Of a DNA stretch of 64,000 nucleotides, positions 16,727 to 24,225 are shown in pieces (the stretch's first letter is position 1; each line of letters starts with the position of its first letter). Under the pieces are notes generated by a model. It saw nothing but the letters and a program-made list of their open reading frames with translations, did no database searches and was not told the DNA's origin. This stretch comes from Arhodomonas sp052060015 (GTDB lineage Bacteria > Pseudomonadota > Gammaproteobacteria > Nitrococcales > Nitrococcaceae): contig NZ_JBPODZ010000002.1 in assembly GCF_052060015.1 (NCBI RefSeq), positions 186,001-250,000 of the forward strand, in the 5' to 3' direction. The translations under genes were made by a program, and so were the position numbers.

Positions 16727-18616
16727 TCATACGTGATAGCGGACCTCCAGCTTGCGCTGCAGGGCACGGGCCTGGCGGAAGGCCTCCTTGAGGATGCGTC
16801 GGTCCAGTGGGTTGAGGGTCTCCGGATCCAACCGGTTGTTCATCGCCTCCCCGGCGCGGGCCTGGCCCTGGTGCAGGCGCATGCGCAGGAGCTGGATGAA
16901 GGCGAAGGAGCGCCGCCAGGCATCCGCCTCGTCCTCACCGGCGATGCCCGCCTCGGCGAGCCGGCGCAGCCGCTCCAGGGTGTTCGCCTCCGCGATCCCC
17001 GCCTCCAGGCAAAGCAGCCGGGCACCGTCGACGAAGGGCGTCAGCCCCCGGACCTTGAGGTCGAGGACCTCCCGCCGGCTGCCGGCCTCACGCTCGGTGA
17101 TGAAATCCCGGAACAGCCCCAGCGGTGGGCGATTCTGCAGGGCGTTCCCGGCCATCATGTGCAGGAAGATGGAATTCTTCCCGGTCAGGGCGAGGACCTC
17201 CTCGAAGAGCCGCTCGGCGGGCTCCGGGGGCCCCCAGATAGGGCGCATATCGAAGTATATGCTCGATTTCAGCAGGTTCTCGGGGGTAGGGCTGACGATG
17301 ATCCGCCGGAACAACCCCCGCCATTCGTCCAGGGACAGGCACAGACCGGGATTGCTCGCCATGATGTTGCCGGGGCACAAGGGAAAGCCACAGGCCGCCA
17401 ACGCCTCATTGATGCGCCGCGCCAGCGGCAGGAGCCGCTCCCGCACCGCCTCTGCCGTCTCCCCCGGCGGCAGTTCGAAGAGGATGGCGTTGTCCTGATC
17501 GGTGACCAGGGTCTGCTCGCCGCGGCCCTCGCTGCCGAAGGCGAGCCAGGTGAAGCCGATGCCGGGATCTCCATACTCCTCGCGCACCAGCTCGATGGCA
17601 CGCATGGCGGTTCGGTCGTTGAGCAGGGTAATGATGCGGGTCAGCTGCTCCACCTCGGCGCCGTGGGCCATCATCGTGTCGATGAGCGGCTGCACCCCGC
17701 GACGGGACTCCGCCAGCTCTTCCACGGAGCCCGCCCGGCTGATCCCGCGCATGATATGCACGACGTTGATGCGCTGCAGCGCGAACAGATCCCGTTCCGA
17801 GACCACCCCCACCAGGCGCTCGTCCCGGGTCACCACCACGTGACGGATGTGCTCGCGGGCCATGAGCAACACCGCCTCGAAGGCGAAGGTCTCCTCGGGC
17901 AAGCCCAGCGGCTCCGGCGTCATGGCATCCGCGACGGGCTGATCCAGGTCGGCCCCGGCACTGACCAGGGCGCGGAGGTCGTGGAGGGTGAAGATACCGG
18001 CGGGCCGGCCCGCCTCATCCACGACTACGATACTGCCGACCTTGCGCCCGTGCATCCGTGCCACGGCCTCCCGTGCCGGCGTGCGCGGCCCACAGGTAAC
18101 CGGCTCGCCACGCATGAGCTCACCCAGGGGGGTATCGAAGCTGGTCTCCGCCCCGAGGTTTTGGGCCGCGGAGACCTGGATGTGGCGCTGGACCTGATCG
18201 AGCAGGCTGCTCACCCCGCGGATACAGAAGTCCCGGAACGGCGGGCTCTCCGTGAACAGCTGGGCGAACACCTCCCGCCCGACCCGGTAGCACCGGGTCT
18301 CACCGAGGGCGCGGTAGACGGTGCGCGTGGCGCGCTCGCCGAGCAACGCCCCCATGGGGAAGCTTTCCCCCGCCCCGAGCTCGAAGCGCTCACCCTCGGC
18401 AAGGGGCCGCTCCCCCTCCACACCGCCGATGGCGACGATATAGAGATACTCCACCCGGCGGTTCCCGGGCTCCAGGATGACCTCCCCGTCGGCAAATGCC
18501 AGCACCTCGGCATGGGTGGCGAGCAGGTCACGATGCCGCGGTTCCATGGCATCGAAGGGCGTGTGCCCCTCGAGGAAACGCTGGATCGCCTCAGGCTGTT
18601 CATCGACGCTGTGCAT
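16727..18616 (-). CDS. DUF294 signalling protein: cNMP-binding, CBS pair, nucleotidyltransferase
   Basis: A 629-residue cytoplasmic protein. Order: a cyclic-nucleotide-binding domain (about 10-140), two CBS domains (about 165-285: MRGEPVTCGPRTPAREAVA and MTPEPLGLPEETFAFEAVL), a GlnD-like nucleotidyltransferase domain with FGSEGRGEQTLVTDQDNA (about 370), and the DUF294 C-terminal helical domain. The GS...DxD residues are present, so transfer activity is possible. Homologues accompany SSF-type symporters or sensor kinases and DnaQ-like exonucleases in Vibrio, Shewanella and Marinobacter relatives, usually in acetate or short-chain-acid control. Here it is divergent from that operon with 160 bases between starts. 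ATG 18616 is preferred because GGGGG lies six bases upstream. Confidence 0.87.
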   Translation of the reverse strand: MHSVDEQPEAIQRFLEGHTPFDAMEPRHRDLLATHAEVLAFADGEVILEPGNRRVEYLYIVAIGGVEGERPLAEGERFELGAGESFPMGALLGERATRTVYRALGETRCYRVGREVFAQLFTESPPFRDFCIRGVSSLLDQVQRHIQVSAAQNLGAETSFDTPLGELMRGEPVTCGPRTPAREAVARMHGRKVGSIVVVDEAGRPAGIFTLHDLRALVSAGADLDQPVADAMTPEPLGLPEETFAFEAVLLMAREHIRHVVVTRDERLVGVVSERDLFALQRINVVHIMRGISRAGSVEELAESRRGVQPLIDTMMAHGAEVEQLTRIITLLNDRTAMRAIELVREEYGDPGIGFTWLAFGSEGRGEQTLVTDQDNAILFELPPGETAEAVRERLLPLARRINEALAACGFPLCPGNIMASNPGLCLSLDEWRGLFRRIIVSPTPENLLKSSIYFDMRPIWGPPEPAERLFEEVLALTGKNSIFLHMMAGNALQNRPPLGLFRDFITEREAGSRREVLDLKVRGLTPFVDGARLLCLEAGIAEANTLERLRRLAEAGIAGEDEADAWRRSFAFIQLLRMRLHQGQARAGEAMNNRLDPETLNPLDRRILKEAFRQARALQRKLEVRYHV

Positions 18617-18776
18617 CGGCACCCCCGCCTACCGTTTCCGGCTCCACCGACAGCCTACCCTCGCGACGGGGAACGGTCGAATACCATATACTGGTCCAAT
18701 AAGGGGTCGTAGGGCCCCGGGAGGAGAGGGGCGCTGGAAGCGCCCGCGTGCGCCAACGAGATAACGGGATCGATCC

Positions 18777-19151
18777 ATGTCGAAGCACGTGCTCGTCGTC
18801 GACGATGAACCCAACATCGTCCTGTCTCTGGAATTCCTACTCGAGCAGGCAGGCTTCACGGTCACCACAACGGACAACGGGGAGGACGCCCTGGCCGCGG
18901 CACGCGAGCAACGCCCGGACGTGGTGCTGCTCGACATCATGCTCCCCGGTACCGACGGCTACGAGATCTGCCAGACCCTGCGCGACGACCCCGAGCTCGC
19001 CGAGGTGCCGGTGATCATGCTCACCGCCCGGGGCCGTGAGATCGACCGCGAGAAGGGGATCTCGCTGGGCGCCGACGACTATATCGTCAAGCCTTTCTCC
19101 ACCAGCGAGGTGGTGGAGCGCGTTCGCCGGATCGCCGGCGAGGGGGGCTGA
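18777..19151 (+). CDS. Single-domain response regulator (receiver only)
   Basis: A 124-residue CheY-like protein without an output domain. The acidic pair DDE (residues 9-11), phospho-acceptor Asp53 in LLDIMLPGTDGYE, the Thr/Ala switch in IMLTARG and Lys in IVKPFS are all present. First gene of an operon with the pseudo-kinase/exonuclease, a small membrane protein and the SSF histidine kinase, and therefore probably the phosphorylation partner of that kinase. Lacking a DNA-binding domain, it must act by protein contact, perhaps with the adjacent exonuclease fusion or the DUF294 protein. The well-studied CrbS partner CrbR is a LuxR-type regulator, so this arrangement differs. Confidence 0.9.
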   Translation: MSKHVLVVDDEPNIVLSLEFLLEQAGFTVTTTDNGEDALAAAREQRPDVVLLDIMLPGTDGYEICQTLRDDPELAEVPVIMLTARGREIDREKGISLGADDYIVKPFSTSEVVERVRRIAGEGG

Positions 19152-19155
19152 CAGG

Positions 19156-21240
19156 GTGCGGGGGTTCCGCCTGCCCCCGGTGCGCCGCCGCCTATGGCTG
19201 CTGGTGGGCACGGCCACGGCGATAGCGCTGGGTGGCGGTGCCACCGCCACCTACCTCGCCGCCCAGCCCCAGTGGCCCGCGGCGATGACCGCCGCGGCGG
19301 TAGCGCTCCTACTGTTGGTCTGGGTATCGCTGGATTGGCTGCTGTTCCGGCCGCTGGCGGCAGTCGACCGCGGCGCCCGAATCATGGCCCGCTCCAACCC
19401 CGCCCACGCCCTGGAGCTGGGCCGCCACCACTGGCTCGGCGAGCTGCCGGACTCGGTGCAGGCGCTGGGGGATGCCCTGGCACGGAGCCGCGCGGAGCTC
19501 GACAAGGCGGTCGCCTCCTGGTCGGCGCAGATCGAGGACCGAAAGAACCGCCTGGAGACCGTGGTCCGCGAGATCCGCGAGGGGGTGGTGGTCTGCGACG
19601 GCGAGGGCCGCATCCTGCTCTACAATGAGGCCGCCCGCGCCCTGCTCCGGGACCAACCCGCCCTGGGCCTCGGCCGTTCCGTCATGGACGTGCTCGCCCA
19701 CCTGCCGCTGGAGCACACCCTGGAGATGCTCCGCCACGGCAGCGCCAACGGCGGCAGCGAGGGCCACCGCGGCGCGGACTTCGTCTGCGCCACCGCCGAT
19801 GCCTCCCGGCTGCTGCGCTGCCGGCTCGGCCTGCTCCCCGATGGCACCGCCGAGAACGGGGGCTTCGTGCTCACCCTGGAGGACGTCAGCGCCGCCACCC
19901 GGGACCTGCTGCGCCAGGAGCGGGCGCTGCGCCGCGCCATCGAGGACCTCCGCGACCCCCTGGCCAGCCTCAGTGCCGCCGCGGACAACCTGGAAGCCGC
20001 CGAGGAGAAGGGCCTTGCCGATGCCCGGCAACGCTTCGAGCGGATCATCCGCGACGAGAGCCGGCGCCTCGCCTCCGGCTTCGACACCCTGTTCCACGAG
20101 GCGCAGAACGTGGTCACCGACCCCTGGCGCCTAGCCGACCTGTATTCCGAGGACATCCTCGCCAGCGTGCAGCGCACCGATGCGGCCCTACCCGAGGTCC
20201 GGCTGATCACCGCCGGGCACTGGCTGCGGGCCGAGGGCTACCTCATCGGCCAGGTACTCCGGGAACTGCTGCTGCGCCTGGGCGAGGAGCAGGGGGTGGA
20301 GACGGTGGAGGTGGAGACCACCACCCACAAGGATCGAGTCTATGTGGACCTGGTATGGGCCGGCGAGGCGGTGCCCTCCGCCCGCCTGGCGGGCTGGCTC
20401 GACGCACCGCTGGAGGACGCCGGCAGCACCGTAACGACCCGCGAGGTGCTTGACCGCCACGACACCGCCATCTGGAGCCGGGCCCATCCGGAGCGGCCGG
20501 GGCATGCCCTGCTGCGCCTGCCCCTGCCGGCCTCCCAGCACGAGCCCGAAACCCGCAACCCCCTGCCGCCGCGCCCCGAGTTCTATGACTTCAGTCTGGG
20601 CGAGCGTGCCCGACCGCTGGGGGAGCTGGCGGAACGGCCGCTGGCGGAGCTGGATTACGTGGTCTTCGATACCGAGACCACCGGCTTGGAGCCGAGCCAC
20701 GGTGACGAGATCATCCAGATCGGCGCGGTCCGCGTCTCGGGCACCCAGGTACGCGACGGCGAGACCTTCGAGACCCTGATCAACCCGGGACGGGAGATCC
20801 CCGAGACCTCGACGCGCTTCCACGGCATCACCGACGAAGACGTGGCGGACGCGCCGGATATCACCGTGGCCCTGCCGCGGTTCCGGGAATTCGTCGGCGA
20901 TGCGGTGCTGGTGGCCCATAACGCCGCCTTCGACATGCGCTTCCTGCGGCTAAAGCAGCGCAACACCGGGGTACGCTTCGACAATCCGGTGCTCGACACC
21001 CTGCTGCTATCCATCCTCATCCACGACCACACCCCCGACCATGCCCTGGAGTCCATCGCCCGACGTCTGGGGGTGGAGGTCTCCGGCCGCCATACCGCCA
21101 TGGGCGACGCGCTGACCACCGCGGAAATCTTCACCGCTCTGGTGCATCTGCTACCCGACCACGGCATCGTCACCCTGCGCGACGCGGTGAACGCCTCCGA
21201 GCGCATGGTGGAATTTCGTCGCCAGCAGCGGGCCTTTTAG
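19156..21240 (+). CDS. Membrane-bound pseudo-histidine kinase fused to DnaQ-like 3'-5' exonuclease
   Basis: A 694-residue protein. Two membrane helices (about 12-32 and 38-62) are followed by a HAMP-like segment, a PAS domain (about 130-240) and a segment resembling HisKA/HATPase (about 250-450). At the H-box the sequence is EDLRDPL, with Glu263 where the phospho-accepting His of HELRTPL would be. The ATPase-like part lacks clear G1/G2 boxes. The C-terminal 200 residues form a complete DEDDh exonuclease: D505 and E507 in FDTETTGLEPSHGDE, D593 in HNAAFDMRF, H646 and D651 in HTAMGDALTTAEIF. So kinase activity looks lost while the nuclease looks intact. It starts at GTG 19156, four bases after the response regulator stop. 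Confidence 0.85.
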   Translation: MRGFRLPPVRRRLWLLVGTATAIALGGGATATYLAAQPQWPAAMTAAAVALLLLVWVSLDWLLFRPLAAVDRGARIMARSNPAHALELGRHHWLGELPDSVQALGDALARSRAELDKAVASWSAQIEDRKNRLETVVREIREGVVVCDGEGRILLYNEAARALLRDQPALGLGRSVMDVLAHLPLEHTLEMLRHGSANGGSEGHRGADFVCATADASRLLRCRLGLLPDGTAENGGFVLTLEDVSAATRDLLRQERALRRAIEDLRDPLASLSAAADNLEAAEEKGLADARQRFERIIRDESRRLASGFDTLFHEAQNVVTDPWRLADLYSEDILASVQRTDAALPEVRLITAGHWLRAEGYLIGQVLRELLLRLGEEQGVETVEVETTTHKDRVYVDLVWAGEAVPSARLAGWLDAPLEDAGSTVTTREVLDRHDTAIWSRAHPERPGHALLRLPLPASQHEPETRNPLPPRPEFYDFSLGERARPLGELAERPLAELDYVVFDTETTGLEPSHGDEIIQIGAVRVSGTQVRDGETFETLINPGREIPETSTRFHGITDEDVADAPDITVALPRFREFVGDAVLVAHNAAFDMRFLRLKQRNTGVRFDNPVLDTLLLSILIHDHTPDHALESIARRLGVEVSGRHTAMGDALTTAEIFTALVHLLPDHGIVTLRDAVNASERMVEFRRQQRAF

Positions 21241-21251
21241 CGGGGGCGCTC

Positions 21252-21455
21252 ATGCAGCAGGGGCCGTCCAACGAACGCCTCCTCGCACTGTTCCTCCTGG
21301 GCGTGGTCGCCTTCAACTTCCCGCTGCTGGCAGTGCTCGAGGGCGACGGCAACGCGCCCGTGCTCTGGATCGGGCTGTTCGCCATCTGGGCGGCATTCAT
21401 CGTGCTCATCCGCCTTCTGTTCGGCAGGCAGCGCGGGGAGCGCAAGGATGATTGA
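21252..21455 (+). CDS. Small two-helix membrane protein linked to SSF kinase
   Basis: A 67-residue protein with two hydrophobic helices (about 9-28 and 36-57) and a basic/acidic tail (GRQRGERKDD). It lies directly upstream of the SSF kinase and overlaps its start by 8 bases. Size, topology and position recall the small subunit (DUF4212-like) that accompanies sodium/substrate symporters. The residues do not clearly show that family's motif, so I treat it as a functional analogue at most. Its probable role is assembly or tuning of the kinase's transporter module. Confidence 0.75.
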   Translation: MQQGPSNERLLALFLLGVVAFNFPLLAVLEGDGNAPVLWIGLFAIWAAFIVLIRLLFGRQRGERKDD

Positions 21456-24225
21456 CGAGCGCGTCGTCCTGCTCGCCTCCTTCCTCTACCTCGGCCTGCT
21501 CTTCGCCATCGCCTGGGTGGCCGATCGGCACCACGACCGGGGCGGCCGCCCCCTGGCGGCGAGCCCCTATGTCTACACGTTATCCATGGCAGTGTTCTGC
21601 ACCGCCTGGACCTTTTACGGCAGCGTCGGCCGCGCGGCCACCACGGGCCTCGGCTTTCTGCCTATCTACATCGGGCCAACGCTGATGGCGGCGCTGTGGT
21701 GGCTGGTGCTGCGCAAGATCATCCGCATCTGCAAGACCTACCGAATCACCTCAGTGGCGGATCTCATCGCCTCCCGCTACGGCAAGAGCATGCTCCTGGG
21801 GTCGCTGGCCACGGTGGTGGCCATTATTACGGTCACGCCCTATATCGCCCTGCAGCTCAAGGCCGTGTCGGTGAGCTACACGGTGCTCCAGGGACCCGAG
21901 GCACTGCCCTCGGACCAGGGCTTCTGGGTGGACAAGGCCCTGTACGTGGCCGCGGTGCTCGCCATCTTCTCCATCCTCTTCGGCACCCGGCACCTGGACG
22001 CCACCGAGCGCCACGAGGGCATGGTGGCCGCCATCGCCGTGGAATCGGTGGTCAAGCTCGTCGCCTTCCTCGCGGTGGGCGCCTTTGTGACCTGGGGCAT
22101 GTTCGGCGGCTTCACCGACCTCGCCGAGCGGGCCATGACCAACCCCGATATCCGCCGCCTGTTTTCCATGGACGCCTTGCCCGGGGGCTACGGCAACTGG
22201 TTCACCCTCACCCTGTTGTCCATGGGGGCAATCCTGTTTCTGCCCCGACAGTTCCAGGTCACCGTGGTGGAGAACGTCGACGAGAACCACGTGCGCACCG
22301 CCTCCTGGCTGTTCCCGCTGTACCTACTCGCGATCAACGTGTTCGTACTGCCCATCGCGGTTGCAGGGCTTACCAGCTTCGCCCCGGGTTCCGTGGACCC
22401 GGACACCTTTGTGCTCACCCTGCCCCTGGCCGAGGGTCAGCGCCTGCTGGCACTGTTCGTCTATATCGGCGGTTTCTCCGCGGCCACCAGCATGGTCATC
22501 GTGGCCACGGTGGCGCTGTCCATCATGGTCAGCAACGACCTGGTCATGCCGGCGCTGCTGCGCCTACGGGCCTTGGAGGCCGGCGGCCTCCGCGACCTAT
22601 CCGGGCTGGTGTTGGCGGTGCGCCGCGCGGCCATCGTCGGCGCCGTGCTCCTCGGCTACCTCTACTACGCGCTCATCGGTGAGTCCTACGCCCTCGTCAG
22701 CATCGGGTTGATCTCCTTCGCCGCCGCCGCGCAGTTCGCCCCGCCGATACTGCTCGGCCTATTCTGGCGCGGCGCCACGCGCAACGGCGCCATCGCGGGC
22801 ATGCTCGGCGGCGTGTCGCTGTGGGCCTGGACGCTGTTGGTGCCGTCGTTTATCCGCTCCGGCTGGCTGCCGTTCTCCTGGCTCGCCGAGGGGCCGGCCG
22901 GCCTCTCCTGGCTGCGCCCGGAGGCAGTGCTCGGGCTCACCGGCCTGGACCCGCTCTCCCACGCCGTGTTCTGGAGCCTGTTGGTGAACATCGGCCTCAC
23001 GGTTGGCCTATCGCTGTTCAGCCGCCAACAGGACCTGGACCGCATCCAGGCGGCGCTGTTCGTCGACATCTTCCGCCAATCGGGGCACGAGCGCAGTTTC
23101 TGGGAGGGTCGCGCCTCGGTGGGCGACCTGCGAGCCCTGCTCGAGCGCTTCCTCGGCGAGGCAGAGGTGGAGGAGGCCCTCGTCGACTTCGGCCGCCGGC
23201 GCGGGGGTATACCGGAGGACGCCGCCCAGGCGGACCCGGCCCTGGTGAGCTTCGCCGAACGGCTACTCGCCGGCCACATCGGCTCGACATCGGCGCGGGT
23301 GATGATCTCCTCGGTGGTCAAGGCCGAGGCACTGACCTTCGCGGGGGTGATGGAGATCCTCGACGCCACCTCCCAGGCCATCGAGTACAGCCGCCAGCTG
23401 GAACAGAAATCCGAGGAGCTTGAACGCGCCACCGCGCAGCTGCGCGCTGCCAACGAGCGCCTCACCGAGCTTGACCGACTCAAGGACGAATTCGTCTCCA
23501 TGGTCAGCCACGAGTTGCGGACGCCGCTGACCTCCATCCGCGCGTTCGGCGAGATCCTGCTGGAGAACCCGGAGATGCCGGCCGAGAAGCGCTCCGAATT
23601 CCTCCAGATCGTGGTCCGGGAGACCGAACGGCTGAGCCGGCTGATCAACGAGGTGCTGGATCTATCGCGCATGGAGAGCGGCTGGTCCGGCTGGCGCCTG
23701 GAGACCGTGGATCTCCAGGAGGTTATCTCCGACGCCATGGAGAGCACCCGACAGCTCTTCGAGGACCGGGAAGTCACCGTCAACGCCGATCTCCCCGAGG
23801 AAGCCACGCCGGTCAAGGGCGACCCGGACCGGCTCGTACAGTTGGTCATCAACCTGCTCTCCAACGCGGTGAAGTTCTGCGACCCGGGTGACGGCCGGGT
23901 CACCCTGGGCCTGGAACGCGAGGGCACCGGCTTCCGCTTGTGGGTCGAGGACAACGGCCCCGGCATCCCCGAGGCGGAGCTGCAGCGGATCTTCGAGAAG
24001 TTCCATCAGCTCGATTCGGGCAGCGGCAAGCCCAAGGGCAGTGGCCTGGGGCTGGCCATCACCCGGCGCATCGTCGAGCTCCACTGGGGCCGCATCCACG
24101 CCGAGAACGGCCCGGAAGGGGGCGCCCGCTTCGTTGTCCACCTCCCGGAGGCCGGCGGTGAGCACTGCGCGGTGGACGTACAGGGGGCACTGCAGGCGCG
24201 CCGGGAACGAGGGAGTGGCCCATGA
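21448..24225 (+). CDS. Sodium/solute symporter-like sensor histidine kinase (CbrA/CrbS type)
   Basis: A 925-residue inner-membrane kinase. The first 530 residues are an SSF fold of about 13 helices, beginning VLLASFLYLGLLFAIAWVAD. After a linker and coiled coil (LEQKSEELERATAQLRAANE, about 650-670) comes HisKA with FVSMVSHELRTPLTSIRAF (phospho-His 688). The ATPase domain is intact: N box LVINLLSNAVKF, G1 DNGPGIP, F box IFEKFHQ and G2 GSGLGLAI. There is no receiver domain, so phosphate must pass to a separate protein, most simply the receiver protein at the head of the operon. The family includes CbrA (histidine/carbon use) and CrbS (acetate switch). The ligand here is unknown. The stop overlaps the next start by 4 bases. 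Confidence 0.92.
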   Translation: MIDERVVLLASFLYLGLLFAIAWVADRHHDRGGRPLAASPYVYTLSMAVFCTAWTFYGSVGRAATTGLGFLPIYIGPTLMAALWWLVLRKIIRICKTYRITSVADLIASRYGKSMLLGSLATVVAIITVTPYIALQLKAVSVSYTVLQGPEALPSDQGFWVDKALYVAAVLAIFSILFGTRHLDATERHEGMVAAIAVESVVKLVAFLAVGAFVTWGMFGGFTDLAERAMTNPDIRRLFSMDALPGGYGNWFTLTLLSMGAILFLPRQFQVTVVENVDENHVRTASWLFPLYLLAINVFVLPIAVAGLTSFAPGSVDPDTFVLTLPLAEGQRLLALFVYIGGFSAATSMVIVATVALSIMVSNDLVMPALLRLRALEAGGLRDLSGLVLAVRRAAIVGAVLLGYLYYALIGESYALVSIGLISFAAAAQFAPPILLGLFWRGATRNGAIAGMLGGVSLWAWTLLVPSFIRSGWLPFSWLAEGPAGLSWLRPEAVLGLTGLDPLSHAVFWSLLVNIGLTVGLSLFSRQQDLDRIQAALFVDIFRQSGHERSFWEGRASVGDLRALLERFLGEAEVEEALVDFGRRRGGIPEDAAQADPALVSFAERLLAGHIGSTSARVMISSVVKAEALTFAGVMEILDATSQAIEYSRQLEQKSEELERATAQLRAANERLTELDRLKDEFVSMVSHELRTPLTSIRAFGEILLENPEMPAEKRSEFLQIVVRETERLSRLINEVLDLSRMESGWSGWRLETVDLQEVISDAMESTRQLFEDREVTVNADLPEEATPVKGDPDRLVQLVINLLSNAVKFCDPGDGRVTLGLEREGTGFRLWVEDNGPGIPEAELQRIFEKFHQLDSGSGKPKGSGLGLAITRRIVELHWGRIHAENGPEGGARFVVHLPEAGGEHCAVDVQGALQARRERGSGP

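Noticed and set aside
16478..18712. 744-codon plus-strand open frame across the DUF294 and FAA-hydrolase genes
   Set aside because: Spans two clear minus-strand genes and their gap. The product has no recognisable motif and the frame follows third-position GC bias.
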